Assembly: GCF_007747795.1 (NCBI RefSeq)
Contig: NZ_CP036275.1
Span: forward strand, 5,510,001-5,574,000
Direction of reading: 5' to 3'
Length of the DNA stretch: 64,000 nt
DNA from: Maioricimonas rarisocia
GTDB lineage: Bacteria; Planctomycetota; Planctomycetia; Planctomycetales; Planctomycetaceae
Shown: positions 17,708-36,540 of the stretch, one piece after another
Layout of the letters: every line of letters starts with the position of its first letter
Numbering within the stretch: position 1 is the stretch's first letter
Program-made: the position numbers and the translations under genes
Notes under the pieces: model-generated
The model's input: only the letters and a program-made list of their open reading frames with translations
The model's database searches: none
Told to the model about the DNA's origin: nothing

Positions 17708-20700
17708 TCACCGCAACACCGATTTCAGGTGCTCCAGCAGCGCCGCACCGGTCAATTCCTCGCGCGGCAGCACCAGGTACGCATTGCGTCGATCCACCAC
17801 CCGCAGGTCCGGACGCAGTCTCGCCGCAAGCTCCTGTACCTTCTCGGTGTTACGATAGCCGAACACCGCGTAACCGGCCTCCAGGCGGATGTTCTCCAGA
17901 CGCCACGAATAGGCCAGTAACTGCAGCTCTTTCAGGCTCAGAAGTTGCTCTGCAGCAGGCGGCAACGGCCCGAAACGATCCCGCAGTTCCTCTTCAACTT
18001 CGGCAAGTTCCGCCGCTGTGCCGGCTGCTGCCAGCTTGCGGTACACCTCGATCTTCGCCCGCCCCGTCCCCACGTACTCATCGGGAAGGTACGCCTGGAT
18101 CGGCAGATCGACGTTCACATACGGATTCTCCCGCGGCGCCTCACCCTTCAACTGACGCACCGCGTTCTCGAGCAACTGACAATACAGCTCGTATCCCACC
18201 GTCGCGATGTGACCGCTCTGCTCAGTCCCGAGGATGTTGCCCGCACCGCGAATCTCCAGATCCCGCATCGCAATCCGGAAGCCCGAGCCCAGCTCGCTGT
18301 ACTCCTCGATCGCTTTCAGCCGCTTCGCGGCAATGCTCGTCAGCGGACGACTTTCATCGAGGATCAGATAGCAATACGCCCGGTGCTTGTAACGTCCCAC
18401 CCGCCCCCGCAGCTGGTGCAGGTCGGCCAGACCATAGCGGTCCGCCTCGTGGATGAAGATCGTATTCGCGTTCGGAATATCCAGCCCGCTCTCGATGATC
18501 GTCGTCGCCACCAGAATGTCCGTCCGCCCCGAGACGAAGTCCAGCATGTTCTGCTCGAGCTCCCCCTCCTTCATCTGCCCGTGAACAATGCCAATCTCAG
18601 CCTCCGGCACGATCGATCGCAGGCGATCGGCGATCGATCGGATGTTGTAGACCCGGTTGTGCACGAAATAGACCTGCCCGCCCCGGTTCAGCTCCCGCAC
18701 CACGGCCCGCCGGATCAGATCCCCGTCCCAGCGGCAGATCCGCGTCTCGATCGACACCCGGTCCTGCGGCGGCGTGGTCAGGTTCGAGATGTCACGGATG
18801 CCCAGCAGGGACATGTGCAGCGTCCGGGGAATCGGCGTCGCGCTGAGCGTCATCACATCCACCGCCAGCCGCAGCCGCTTGAGCATCTCCTTCGCATCGA
18901 CACCGAATCGCTGTTCTTCGTCGATGACCAGCAGCCCCAGGTCCTTGAACTTCACGTCCGGCTGAACGAGCCGGTGCGTGCCGATCACCAGGTCGACCCG
19001 CCCTTCAGCCAGCGATGCGACCACGTTTCGCTGCTCGGCCTTTGTACGGAATCGTGACAGCAGCTCCACGTTGATCGGGAACTCGGCCATCCGGTCGGTG
19101 AACGTCCGGTAGTGCTGCTCCGCCAGGACGGTTGTTGGCACCAGCACCGCCACCTGCCGTCCGGAATCGATCACCTTGAACGCCGCCCGCATCGCCACTT
19201 CGGTCTTGCCGAAGCCGACATCGCCGCATATCAGCCGATCCATCGGTCGCGGTCGTTCGAGATCCTGCTTCGACTCTTCAATGGCGGTCAGCTGGTCATC
19301 CGTCTCGACGTACGGAAACGACGCCTCGAACTCCTGAATCCAGTGCGAATCGGGCGGACAGGCGATCCCCGGCTTCGACTCCCGCGCCGCCTGCAGGCGC
19401 AGCATGTCCGACGCCATGTCCGAGATCGCATCGCTCACCTTCTTCTTCTGCCGAGACCAGAGCGTTCCCCCCAGCTTCGACAGCCGCGGAGCCGCTTTCG
19501 CCGCTCCAACATACTTCTGAACCAGGTGAATCAGCGACACCGGCACGAACACCCGCACGCCGTCCCGGAATTCCAGCGTCAGATGCTCTTCCTTGCGCCC
19601 CTCCGACTCGAGCACCTCCATCCCGCGATAACGGGCGATCCCGTGGGCAATGTGGACGACCAGATCTCCTTCGGAGAGATCCAGAAAGGTGTCGATCGCC
19701 CGGGTTTCCGGCCGTCGACGCCGTCGCACCCGCCGGATGTCCGTCCGGTTGAACAGCTCATTATCGCCGATGACGATCAGCCGGTCGCGGACCAGCCGGA
19801 AGCCCCGCGTCACCGTACCGACGCACAGTTGCACCCGACCTTCCAGCCCGACGCCCGATTGCTCGATCAGCTCCGAGAGTCGTTCCTGCTCCCCCGCGTT
19901 GTGACAGGCGATCAGGACCGACTCATCCCGGCCGACAATCCCGGCCAGCTCGTTGAGCACATCCGACTTCGGCCCGGCAAACCGCTCGATCGACTCCACC
20001 TGCAGGTGGCAGCTCGCCTCGAAACTTGCCAGACCGAGGGCCGTCACGCTCACTGTCGGCCGCGTCGTCACCCGTTCGAGCGACGCCTCGACACTGTACA
20101 GTCCCCGCGCATCGTCCAGCCGGCGAAGGTAGCTGCGTCCTTCTTCCTGCATGTCCGCCAGGTCCTGCAGCAGGATCCAGCTTCCTGCAGGCAGGCAGTC
20201 GGCGAAATGCTCCGCTTCTGACGTAGCCGCCGCCAGCTCGGCGTCGGCTGGTTCCGCCGCATCCCCGAGAGCAACGGGGGCGACGGCCGTCAGCACGGCC
20301 TCCTTGAGAGTCTCTGTCTTCCGCTGCGTCTCGACGTCAAAACGCCGGAGGGAATCCACCTCGTCTCCGAACAGTTCCAGCCGCAGCGGATCGGGGGTAT
20401 CGGCAGTAAATACGTCGATAATCCCGCCGTGAACGCTGAACTCGCCCGGGCGCTCGATCACCGGCACCCGTTCAAAGCCGCGGTCCACCAGCCACCGCAA
20501 CAGTTCATCCAGGTCGAGCGTCTCGCCGACGGAAAGCCGACGCTGCGACGCCTCTCGGGTGCTGCGGGCCGGCACCGGCTGCATCAACGCCGGAAAACTC
20601 GTGACGATCACACGCGGCGGCGACGGACCCTCCAGTCTTCCCAGAACCCGCAATCTCTGCCCGAACACTTCGTCAGACAGAGTGTGTTCGGAGGGCAGGC

Positions 20701-20989
20701 TCTCCCAGGCAGGAAGAATCTCGGGCTCGCCACCCAGGTAGCTCGCCAGATCGGACGCCATCGCGTCGACGTCAGCAATTCTCGGACAGACCACCAGAAG
20801 CGTCGCCGGCACCGCGTCCGCCAGCCCGGCCGCTACGAGCGCAGAGCAAGAGCCCCATGCCCCGTCGATTGTCGCACTGTCCCCACGGCCGAGGGCCGAG
20901 AGCACCTCCCCGAAGCCGGGATGACGACAGATTCGCCCGGGCAGGTCCACCAGCGACCGGATCTCGGACTCGCGAGCTGCCTGTGCCAT
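17708..20989 (-). CDS. mfd: Transcription-repair coupling factor Mfd
   Basis: A 1093-aa DNA translocase that removes stalled RNA polymerase and recruits UvrA. The order is usual: UvrB-like N-terminal domains (ADVDAMASDLASYLGG, PAWESLPSEHTLSDE), a polymerase-interacting CarD-like domain (DLVVHIAHGIARYRGME), the RecG-like motor with Walker A GDVGFGKTEVAMRA and DEEQRFG box (DEEQRFGVDAKE), motif VI QLRGRVGRYKHRAYCYL, and the C-terminal TRCF domain. I take ATG 20989 as the start; a TTG at 21031 sits inside a candidate -35 box. It is divergent from the tRNA-tuf cluster. Confidence 0.95.
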   Translation of the reverse strand: MAQAARESEIRSLVDLPGRICRHPGFGEVLSALGRGDSATIDGAWGSCSALVAAGLADAVPATLLVVCPRIADVDAMASDLASYLGGEPEILPAWESLPSEHTLSDEVFGQRLRVLGRLEGPSPPRVIVTSFPALMQPVPARSTREASQRRLSVGETLDLDELLRWLVDRGFERVPVIERPGEFSVHGGIIDVFTADTPDPLRLELFGDEVDSLRRFDVETQRKTETLKEAVLTAVAPVALGDAAEPADAELAAATSEAEHFADCLPAGSWILLQDLADMQEEGRSYLRRLDDARGLYSVEASLERVTTRPTVSVTALGLASFEASCHLQVESIERFAGPKSDVLNELAGIVGRDESVLIACHNAGEQERLSELIEQSGVGLEGRVQLCVGTVTRGFRLVRDRLIVIGDNELFNRTDIRRVRRRRRPETRAIDTFLDLSEGDLVVHIAHGIARYRGMEVLESEGRKEEHLTLEFRDGVRVFVPVSLIHLVQKYVGAAKAAPRLSKLGGTLWSRQKKKVSDAISDMASDMLRLQAARESKPGIACPPDSHWIQEFEASFPYVETDDQLTAIEESKQDLERPRPMDRLICGDVGFGKTEVAMRAAFKVIDSGRQVAVLVPTTVLAEQHYRTFTDRMAEFPINVELLSRFRTKAEQRNVVASLAEGRVDLVIGTHRLVQPDVKFKDLGLLVIDEEQRFGVDAKEMLKRLRLAVDVMTLSATPIPRTLHMSLLGIRDISNLTTPPQDRVSIETRICRWDGDLIRRAVVRELNRGGQVYFVHNRVYNIRSIADRLRSIVPEAEIGIVHGQMKEGELEQNMLDFVSGRTDILVATTIIESGLDIPNANTIFIHEADRYGLADLHQLRGRVGRYKHRAYCYLILDESRPLTSIAAKRLKAIEEYSELGSGFRIAMRDLEIRGAGNILGTEQSGHIATVGYELYCQLLENAVRQLKGEAPRENPYVNVDLPIQAYLPDEYVGTGRAKIEVYRKLAAAGTAAELAEVEEELRDRFGPLPPAAEQLLSLKELQLLAYSWRLENIRLEAGYAVFGYRNTEKVQELAARLRPDLRVVDRRNAYLVLPREELTGAALLEHLKSVLR

Positions 20990-21002
20990 AACTTGAGGGC
21001 AC

Positions 21003-21031
21003 AAGTTACTTTTTGCCCGGAATTCACGCAA
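21003..21031 (-). promoter_or_regulatory. Candidate promoter for mfd
   Basis: On the minus strand TTGCGT, 17 bases, then TAACTT, ending 14 bases before the mfd ATG. A moderate match; it would give a very short leader. Confidence 0.35.
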
Positions 21032-21200
21032 TGCGGCGTCCCACCTGAACCAGGGGGATGCCCCCGAACCGGGCAGATGACGTGCCGTCGACTGCCCGGC
21101 CGAACATCCCCGCGGTTCGCCGTGTCCTCATCTCGACCACGCGCTTTCGGGGTGCAGAATCAGCGTCGCGCCAGATGTGCTTCAGGCCCCCCGGAGAGTA

Positions 21201-21230
21201 TTGCACTCCGATCCGTCGATTCAGTATAGT
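21201..21230 (+). promoter_or_regulatory. Candidate upstream promoter for the tRNA-tuf unit
   Basis: TTGCAC, 18 bases, then TATAGT. It would start transcripts about 140 bases before tRNA-Thr. Confidence 0.4.
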
Positions 21231-21318
21231 CTTGCGCCGATTGAACCGCCGTCGCTTCGGGTGACTTGCCCGCCGCGACACTCCGGGCAGGTTTTTGCAG
21301 CAATCGATTCCCGGTGGC

Positions 21319-21346
21319 TTGTGTCACACTTTCGGGTTGATATACT
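21319..21346 (+). promoter_or_regulatory. Candidate proximal promoter for the tRNA-tuf unit
   Basis: TTGTGT, 16 bases, then TATACT, ending about 30 bases before the first tRNA. The -10 is good and the distance fits a tRNA operon leader. Confidence 0.5.
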
Positions 21347-21375
21347 TCGCTGCTTCGCCGCCCGGGCCTCGGTCC

Positions 21376-21447
21376 GCTAGCGTAGCTCAATGGCAGAGCA
21401 CCGGTTTTGTAAACCGGCGGTTGTGGGTTCGAATCCCTCCGCTAGCT
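21376..21447 (+). tRNA. tRNA-Thr (anticodon TGT)
   Basis: A full cloverleaf can be drawn: acceptor GCTAGCG pairs with CGCTAGC, the anticodon stem CCGGT/ACCGG frames TTTGTAA with TGT, and the T-loop is GGTTCGAATCC. The discriminator is T and CCA is not encoded. First of four tRNAs ahead of tuf. Confidence 0.97.
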
Positions 21448-21524
21448 TCCCGCGATCCGGAAGCGGACAGAACGACTGCCGGTTGATACCGCGCCAGCCG
21501 GCAAAGCGTTCGCGAGTGACCCCA

Positions 21525-21606
21525 GGGGGTGTACCTAAGCGGCCAAAAGGGCCAGACTGTAAATCTGGTGGCTCAGCCTTCACAGGTTCGAATCCTGTCG
21601 CCCCCA
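21525..21606 (+). tRNA. tRNA-Tyr (anticodon GTA)
   Basis: A class II tRNA of 82 bases with a long variable arm. Acceptor GGGGGTG pairs with CGCCCCC (one G-U), the anticodon stem CCAGA/TCTGG frames CTGTAAA with GTA, and the T-loop is GGTTCGAATCC. The discriminator is A and CCA is not encoded. Confidence 0.97.
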
Positions 21607-21671
21607 TTCCGACGTCGACCGTTTACCAGCTGTCGTCACTTCGGTGGCCGGTGATGGGCGGTGTCACACAA

Positions 21672-21744
<73 letters not shown>

Positions 21745-21761
21745 GGAGTCGCAAGCTCTCA

Positions 21762-21834
21762 GCTGCTGTAGCTCAGTTGGTAGAGTGCGTCCTTGGTAAG
21801 GACGAGGTCATGGGTTCGAGTCCCATCAGCAGCT
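21762..21834 (+). tRNA. tRNA-Thr (anticodon GGT)
   Basis: Acceptor GCTGCTG pairs with CAGCAGC (one G-U type position), the anticodon stem CGTCC/GGACG frames TTGGTAA with GGT, and the T-loop is GGTTCGAGTCC. Last tRNA before tuf; with the first one it covers the Thr codons read by TGT and GGT. Confidence 0.97.
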
Positions 21835-21995
21835 TACCGGCACGTGGCCGGTCGTTTGGATGTGGCGTTGGCAGGTCTCGTTCGATCTCGTGCTGCGGCG
21901 CCTAGGAGTTGTTATTGGTGAGCCGCAGACCGGCTTGAGATGCAGTTGGCGCGGTTCCAGTTTTAGCAAAACCACCGGGAGTTGGAGCATCTGTC

Positions 21996-23192
<1,197 letters not shown>

Positions 23193-23334
23193 TCATCAGT
23201 CACCTCCGCCGGTCGGCGTCCCTGAACCCGGCCGGCGGCTTGACGAATACAGCCGGTTGCTCTCCGCTCCGGAGGTCGGAGTGGAGAGTGCCCGTTCATG
23301 GGGCCGTGTTCAGGCCCGCCTGGGAATCGCAACC

Positions 23335-23490
23335 ATGGCACGTGAGTACGTCTGGCTCGAGTGCACCGAGTGCAGCAGCAGGAATTATCGGACGCCCAAA
23401 GAAATGCGGGGCACCGATCGCCTGGAGTTGAAGAAGTACTGTCGCGCCCAGCGCCGGCATACGGTTCACAAAGAGTCACGCAAGAAATAA
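23335..23490 (+). CDS. rpmG: Ribosomal protein L33
   Basis: A 51-aa large-subunit protein L33. It has the typical ECTECSSRNYRTPKE start with the first Cys pair (Cys10, Cys13), and LELKKYC with Cys36, but the second Cys of the second pair is replaced (CRAQ), so only three of four zinc-ribbon Cys remain. The end RRHTVHKE is standard. Its place between tuf and secE is the common one. Start ATG 23335; the longer frame upstream has no L33 features. Confidence 0.93.
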   Translation: MAREYVWLECTECSSRNYRTPKEMRGTDRLELKKYCRAQRRHTVHKESRKK

Positions 23491-23546
23491 TCAGGCCGTT
23501 TCAGCGGCGGCTGCCACCATCGAGGTCCGCGGTCGTCTCAAAGCGC

Positions 23547-23621
<75 letters not shown>

Positions 23622-23681
23622 TTGACCGATCTCGTGCCCGCCGCAGGACGGGGCGGGCAGTTCAGACCAGGAGTGCGACAG

Positions 23682-24137
23682 GTGGCAACGGCACGCACAA
23701 GGGGTGAAGCCACGTTTGCTTCGCAGCTCGCATCCGCCTCCCTGTACAAACGGAATCAGGGACGAGTGGTGCGGCAGGTGACCGCAGCCGCGCTCGCAGT
23801 GATTGTGCTGCTCGGCTGCTGGACAATGTCCAACACAATCCTGTCCGAATACGGGCGGAGCATTCGCGTCGGCATCCCCACGGCCCTCGGAGCCATCGGG
23901 CTCTGGGTCGTTTACCGGTTCGTCAACTATCCCCGCTTTGCAGACTTCCTCATCTCGGTCGAGGCCGAGATGGACAAAGTCTCGTGGGCGGATCGAACAT
24001 ACCTCGTACGGGCTACCGGCGTCGTCCTGGCAACCATGGTTGTCCTCGGCGGCTACCTCTGGCTGTGCGATATGTTCTGGCTGTGGTTTTTCAACCTGAT
24101 CCACTTCCTGGATCTGGAATCGATGCGTCCCGAGTAG
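23682..24137 (+). CDS. secE: Preprotein translocase subunit SecE
   Basis: A 151-aa SecE, the clamp subunit of the SecYE channel. The conserved core is at the C-terminus: an amphipathic helix (FLISVEAEMDKVSW) followed by a membrane helix (ATGVVLATMVVLGGYLWL). Two further hydrophobic helices precede it (VTAAALAVIVLLGCW and GIPTALGAIGLWVVY), giving three in all as in the E. coli protein. GTG 23682 was chosen: AGGAG lies eight bases before it, while an earlier frame opening would overlap tRNA-Trp. nusG follows after 61 bases. Confidence 0.92.
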   Translation: MATARTRGEATFASQLASASLYKRNQGRVVRQVTAAALAVIVLLGCWTMSNTILSEYGRSIRVGIPTALGAIGLWVVYRFVNYPRFADFLISVEAEMDKVSWADRTYLVRATGVVLATMVVLGGYLWLCDMFWLWFFNLIHFLDLESMRPE

Positions 24138-24198
24138 ACGCAGTTAGCAGGAAGCGTACCTCCGACCCGAATGTTCCGGGACGACAGGTCGCAAAGAC

Positions 24199-24789
24199 AT
24201 GGGTGTCGTGATGGACGAACGTGATGTTGCAGCCGAATCGGCCCCCGATGGCTTGCAATGGTACGTCCTCAAGGTTCAAAGCAACCGCGAGCGGTCCATC
24301 CGCGAGTCTCTGTTGCGGCGGATCAAACGCGAAGGCCTCGAAGAGTACTTCCGCGAGATCGTGATCCCCACCGAGAAGATCGTGGAAACCAAAGGCGGCA
24401 AACGACGCGTCCGGGAGCAGAAGCTGTTCCCCGGATACATGATGGTACACATGGAACTCAACGACGAGACCTGGTATCTCGTCCGCGATACGAGCGGTGT
24501 CGGCGACTTCACGGGGGCGGCCGGAAAGCCCATCCCGATGGAAGAACACGAAATCAGCCGCATGCTCGGCAAGGAAGAAGAAACCGAAGGCACACGCACC
24601 GCTCAACCGGTCGTCAAATTCGGTGTGGAGGTTGGCGACACGGTCAAGGTCAAGGACGGCCCCTTCGAGAGCTTCGAAGGCGTGGTCGACTCGCTCGACG
24701 AAACCAGTGGTCGCCTCAAGATCATGGTCGAGATCTTCGGTCGCTCGACCGAGGTCGAACTCGAACACTGGCAGGTCGAAAAGGTTTAG
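24199..24789 (+). CDS. nusG: Transcription termination/antitermination factor NusG
   Basis: A 196-aa NusG, which binds RNA polymerase and modulates pausing, Rho action and coupling to the ribosome. It has the NGN domain ([20 protein letters not shown], then [24 protein letters not shown]) and a C-terminal KOW domain ([19 protein letters not shown]). A linker of about 25 acidic residues joins them. ATG 24199 and ATG 24211 are both possible starts. It is in the standard secE-nusG-rplK order. Confidence 0.95.
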   Translation: MGVVMDERDVAAESAPDGLQWYVLKVQSNRERSIRESLLRRIKREGLEEYFREIVIPTEKIVETKGGKRRVREQKLFPGYMMVHMELNDETWYLVRDTSGVGDFTGAAGKPIPMEEHEISRMLGKEEETEGTRTAQPVVKFGVEVGDTVKVKDGPFESFEGVVDSLDETSGRLKIMVEIFGRSTEVELEHWQVEKV

Positions 24790-24880
24790 CAGCTTCGCGG
24801 ACATCCGGAACCGGTGACTCGCCCCGCGAGACCGCTCCCGACGCTTACTCCCGAAGCAGGCCGGCAAGGTACATACAGTC

Positions 24881-25306
<426 letters not shown>

Positions 25307-25388
25307 TCCGCGACTGACTCCGCCGCAACCGGCCGGCCGCTCGGTCCGCGGCCCACAGCAACAACCTCGACACAGCGACAGAGCAACC

Positions 25389-26096
25389 ATGTCCAGTCAA
25401 TCCAAACGGCAACGGGCGTACCGAAAAGCTGTGGCCGACGTCGCCACGCTCGAACTCCCCCAGGCCGTTGACCAACTGAAATCGCTCAACGACGCCCTCC
25501 CCAAGGGGGTCAAAGCCTCCTCGTTCGACCAGACCGTCGAACTCGCCGTTCGACTGGGCGTCGACCCCAAACATGCCGACCAGATCGTTCGCGGCTCGAT
25601 CGTGCTTCCGCACGGTATCGGAAAGTCGCAGCGGGTCCTGGTCTTCTGTCAGGGACCGAACGTCGCCGTCGCCGAAGAAGCCGGTGCCGACCACATCGGT
25701 GGCAAAGAGCTTGCAGACAAGATCAAGGATGGCTGGGTCGACTTCGACGTCGCCATCGCGACGCCCGACATGATGGGTGTCGTCGGTCCGCTCGGACGCG
25801 TGCTGGGCCCCCGCGGCCTGATGCCGTCCCCGCGTGCCGGTACCGTGACACAGGATGTCGCATCGGCCGTCAAGGAATACAAGGCGGGTAAGGTCGAGTT
25901 CCGCACCGACTCGGCAGGCATCGTCCACTGCGTGGTCGGCAAGCTGTCATTCGACGCACAGCAACTGACCGAGAACGCGGACGCCCTGCTGAACCTGATT
26001 CGCAGCCTCAAGCCGGCTGCCGCCAAGGGCCAGTACATCCGAAGCATCACACTCTCGGCGACGCAGATGCCCGGCATTCCGATCGTCGCCGCCTGA
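25389..26096 (+). CDS. rplA: Ribosomal protein L1
   Basis: A 235-aa protein that forms the mobile L1 stalk and helps release deacylated tRNA. Diagnostic stretches are [16 protein letters not shown], the [18 protein letters not shown] signature and [14 protein letters not shown]. Length is normal. It is 82 bases after rplK and 87 before rplJ. Confidence 0.97.
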   Translation: MSSQSKRQRAYRKAVADVATLELPQAVDQLKSLNDALPKGVKASSFDQTVELAVRLGVDPKHADQIVRGSIVLPHGIGKSQRVLVFCQGPNVAVAEEAGADHIGGKELADKIKDGWVDFDVAIATPDMMGVVGPLGRVLGPRGLMPSPRAGTVTQDVASAVKEYKAGKVEFRTDSAGIVHCVVGKLSFDAQQLTENADALLNLIRSLKPAAAKGQYIRSITLSATQMPGIPIVAA

Positions 26097-26183
26097 GTCA
26101 CCTGCCGGCCTTCGGCAGCACCTGTGGGATCAGTCAGAAGTTGCCGGCTCACTCTGCCGGCCGGCAGTCTGGGGTAAACAGTC
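26097..26183 (+). promoter_or_regulatory. Leader region of rplJL with hairpins
   Basis: The 87-base gap before rplJ can fold into a CTGCCG/CGGCAG hairpin and a second GCCGGC-rich stem. In other bacteria the L10-L12 complex represses translation by binding a leader structure here; whether this RNA has that motif cannot be judged by eye. Confidence 0.3.
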
Positions 26184-26714
26184 ATGAGTAAAGTCGTCAA
26201 ACGAATGATGATCGACGAGATCCGGGATCGCCTCGGCGAAGCCCGCGAACTGGTGATCATCGACTCGTCGCGGCTCGATGCCAGTTCCGACAACCAGCTC
26301 CGCCTGGGGCTGCGGGAAAAAGGCATCACCGTGATGCAGGTCAAGAACACCCTGGCCCGCAAGGCCATGGAAGAACTGGGCGTCGCCGGCGACGACATCC
26401 GGCCGCTGTTGAGCGGTCCGTCATCGCTGGTCTGGGGAGGGGAAGACATTGTCGCCCTCTCCAAAGAGATTGCCCAGTGGGCCAAGCAGATCGATCAGCT
26501 CGAAATCAAGGGCGGTGCCGTCGAAGGCCAGGCCATTGATGCCGAAGGGATCGATCAACTCAGCAAAAGCCCCGGCCGCCTCGAACTCATCGGACAGATC
26601 GCCGGTCTGGCCCTCAGCCCCGGTGCCCGCCTTGCTGGTGCCCTGCTGGGTCCGGGCGGCACGATCTCCGGACAGCTCGAGGCCATCGCCGAGAAGGAAG
26701 AAGAGGCCGCCTGA
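26184..26714 (+). CDS. rplJ: Ribosomal protein L10
   Basis: A 176-aa stalk base protein that carries L12 dimers. It shows the usual opening ([16 protein letters not shown]), then [36 protein letters not shown] and [19 protein letters not shown]. The C-terminal helix that binds L12 is the Glu-rich end. Directly before rplL in the usual order. Confidence 0.96.
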   Translation: MSKVVKRMMIDEIRDRLGEARELVIIDSSRLDASSDNQLRLGLREKGITVMQVKNTLARKAMEELGVAGDDIRPLLSGPSSLVWGGEDIVALSKEIAQWAKQIDQLEIKGGAVEGQAIDAEGIDQLSKSPGRLELIGQIAGLALSPGARLAGALLGPGGTISGQLEAIAEKEEEAA

Positions 26715-26865
26715 GCCTGTCACGGCCGGCCCGTACTGGAGAACCGCGGCAACGACCTGCCAGGTCACGTCCGCATTTCACAAAGGTCGACGCTTTCAAT
26801 CGTTCAGCCGGACCAAGGCCCGCACACAGAGTCAGCCGGCGATTTGAAATCGGGAGAGATGATTC

Positions 26866-27285
26866 ATGGCCACTGCAGAAGCAACGGAAACCAAGGAATT
26901 CGACGACGCGACCAAGGAGCTCGGCGACAAGATTGTCGGCCTGACCCTCCTGCAGGCTCGCGCCCTGGCTGACTACCTCAAGGACGTCCACGGCATCGAG
27001 CCGGCCGGCGGAGGTGTCGTCATGGCCGCTGCCCCGGGTGCCGGCGATGGCGGCGGCGAAGCGGCTGCCGAGCAGACCGAGTTCGACGTCGTGCTGACCA
27101 GCTTCGGCGACAACAAGATCGCCGTCATCAAGGCGGTCCGCAGCATCACCGGCCTCGGCCTCAAAGAAGCCAAGGAAGCGGTCGAGAGCGCTCCCAAGGC
27201 GATCAAGGAAGGTGTCGAGAAGGAAGAAGCCGAGAAGCTCAAGGCCGAACTCGAAGGCGCCGGCGCCTCGGTCGAGCTCAAGTAA
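26866..27285 (+). CDS. rplL: Ribosomal protein L7/L12
   Basis: A 139-aa stalk protein that recruits elongation factors. The C-terminal domain is textbook: [40 protein letters not shown] and the ending [16 protein letters not shown]. The N-terminal dimerisation helices come first, joined by a Gly/Ala-rich hinge ([18 protein letters not shown]). It is about 15-20 residues longer than the E. coli form. A perfect hairpin lies 29 bases past the stop. Confidence 0.97.
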   Translation: MATAEATETKEFDDATKELGDKIVGLTLLQARALADYLKDVHGIEPAGGGVVMAAAPGAGDGGGEAAAEQTEFDVVLTSFGDNKIAVIKAVRSITGLGLKEAKEAVESAPKAIKEGVEKEEAEKLKAELEGAGASVELK

Positions 27286-27314
27286 TACGGCCCGGGCCAA
27301 GCCATGGATCATCG

Positions 27315-27345
27315 GGCAGCATCGCGCCCCGGGTGCGATGCTGCC
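27315..27345 (+). terminator. Hairpin after rplL, probable attenuator/terminator
   Basis: Arms GGCAGCATCGC and GCGATGCTGCC pair perfectly over 11 bases around a nine-base loop. The tail is only weakly T-rich (TTGTGACATTT), so it may be a partial terminator, as known between rplL and rpoB in E. coli. Confidence 0.6.
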
Positions 27346-27354
27346 TTGTGACAT

Positions 27355-27383
27355 TTGACGTTTGGCACTCACCTTGCCACAAT
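27355..27383 (+). promoter_or_regulatory. Candidate promoter elements before rpoB (sigma-54-like and sigma-70-like)
   Basis: TGGCAC, five bases, TTGC at 27363-27377 has the exact spacing of a -24/-12 sigma-54 promoter. The same region holds TTGACG (27355), 17 bases, CACAAT (27378), a possible sigma-70 promoter. Either would start transcription about 430 bases before rpoB. Chance matches cannot be excluded. Confidence 0.4.
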
Positions 27384-27814
27384 GGGTGAGGTGACGACCG
27401 TATCCGACGAAGAACAAGCGCGCTTTGTGGCATCTTTCTGTTACGACCGCGCCCACAACTGTCCTGCATGCATTACCGAGAGCACGCCCGACGGGATGGA
27501 GCGCCCGTGCGCGTGTGACCGCAACAATTCCGGAAGGGGGGCCGGGTTGTTCCAGCTTCTGCGGCGTGTCGAGTCGCGCGGCGGTGGTGGCTGTCGATCG
27601 CAGTCCGCACCTGTGGCGGCTATCGGCGTCTTGCCCCGGTTTGTTATCGCACCGGAACAGATTCTCGTTCGTGCCCCCGGCCTGCGCTCATATCTGCTCC
27701 GCGAACCGGTGCCCCTCCGGCCCGGACTCGGGTGACCCCGCCACCCACACGTTTCCAGCAATTTCGACCCCTCGACGAATTTGCTCGCCCTCGCACACGA
27801 TTTGAGACTGACGA

Positions 27815-31531
<3,717 letters not shown>

Positions 31532-31620
31532 CGGGCGGTGCGGTCCGGTGCCACGCTCCGTCCGCTCCCATTGCCGTATGATTTCGACTTATCGCTTCGA
31601 CATTTCACAAGGAGCCTCCT

Positions 31621-35922
<4,302 letters not shown>

Positions 35923-35963
35923 ACGGACAATCCCGGGAAACCGACTTCCCGTCACTCGCCAGC

Positions 35964-35992
35964 TTGACGACGCGAGATGCCACGGGTACATT
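35964..35992 (+). promoter_or_regulatory. Candidate promoter for rpsL-rpsG-fusA
   Basis: TTGACG, 17 bases, then TACATT, about 90 bases before the rpsL start. Good -35 and fair -10. Confidence 0.5.
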
Positions 35993-36084
35993 TGCGGTTT
36001 CCCGCTACGTATCGACTTTTTTAGCTACGGACGGCGGACCTCCGCCGACATCCGCTGATCCAATACCAGGTTGATCGATCTTCC

Positions 36085-36456
36085 ATGCCGACCATTAACC
36101 AGTTGGTCCGCAAACCGCGGAAAAAGCAGTACGCCAAGAGCAAGACCCCCCTGCTGGAATCCTGCCCGCAGAGGCGCGGCGTGTGCCTGCAGGTGCGGAC
36201 CATGACGCCCAAAAAGCCGAACTCCGCTCTGCGGAAAGTCGCCCGTGTGCGTCTGTCCAACGGCAAGGAACTCACGGCGTATATTCCCGGCGAAGGTCAC
36301 AACCTTCAGGAGCACTCCATTGTGCTCGTCCGTGGCGGTCGTGTCCGCGACCTCCCCGGTGTTCGCTACAAGGTGATTCGCGGCGTGCTGGATACCCTCG
36401 GCGTTCAGGATCGTCGCCAGGCCCGCAGCCGTTATGGTGCCAAGCGGCCCAAGTAG
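36085..36456 (+). CDS. rpsL: Ribosomal protein S12
   Basis: A 123-aa decoding-centre protein of the 30S subunit. It has the invariant [19 protein letters not shown] and [18 protein letters not shown]. The loop [10 protein letters not shown] carries Arg where E. coli and many others have Lys (position 87/88 by common numberings), a change known as a streptomycin-resistance substitution. First gene of a str-like operon with rpsG and fusA; tuf is elsewhere. Confidence 0.97.
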   Translation: MPTINQLVRKPRKKQYAKSKTPLLESCPQRRGVCLQVRTMTPKKPNSALRKVARVRLSNGKELTAYIPGEGHNLQEHSIVLVRGGRVRDLPGVRYKVIRGVLDTLGVQDRRQARSRYGAKRPK

Positions 36457-36540
36457 GTTTCCGTCAGTCTGGGCCGGCATGTAACGCCGGGGCGGCGGTA
36501 CCGGTTGTGATAGTGTCAGAAAAGCAGGTCAGTACAACAG

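Larger units (their letters stand above)
20990..21375. other. Divergent promoter region between mfd and the tRNA cluster
   Basis: About 390 bases without a gene. It contains a minus-strand promoter candidate for mfd and two plus-strand candidates for the tRNA-tuf unit, listed separately. The small open frames here have no features. Confidence 0.5.
27286..27814. other. Long rplL-rpoB intergenic region
   Basis: About 530 bases without a convincing gene. It contains a perfect hairpin and, directly behind it, overlapping sigma-54-like and sigma-70-like promoter elements (listed separately). The open frame across it has no recognisable domain. The rest may be a long rpoB leader. Confidence 0.5.

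Noticed and set aside
21024-21281. An 85-codon minus-strand frame between mfd and the tRNA genes
   Set aside because: Arg-rich with no features, and it covers the promoter candidates of both directions.
23206-23238. CCGCCGG/CCGGCGG hairpin after tuf as a terminator
   Set aside because: The stem is only seven pairs with a long loop and no T-run; the downstream rpmG is most likely on the same transcript.
27355-27735. A 126-codon frame between rplL and rpoB
   Set aside because: It starts at a TTG inside a promoter-like element, has no ribosome site, no known domain and an overlapping alternative frame; better read as leader.
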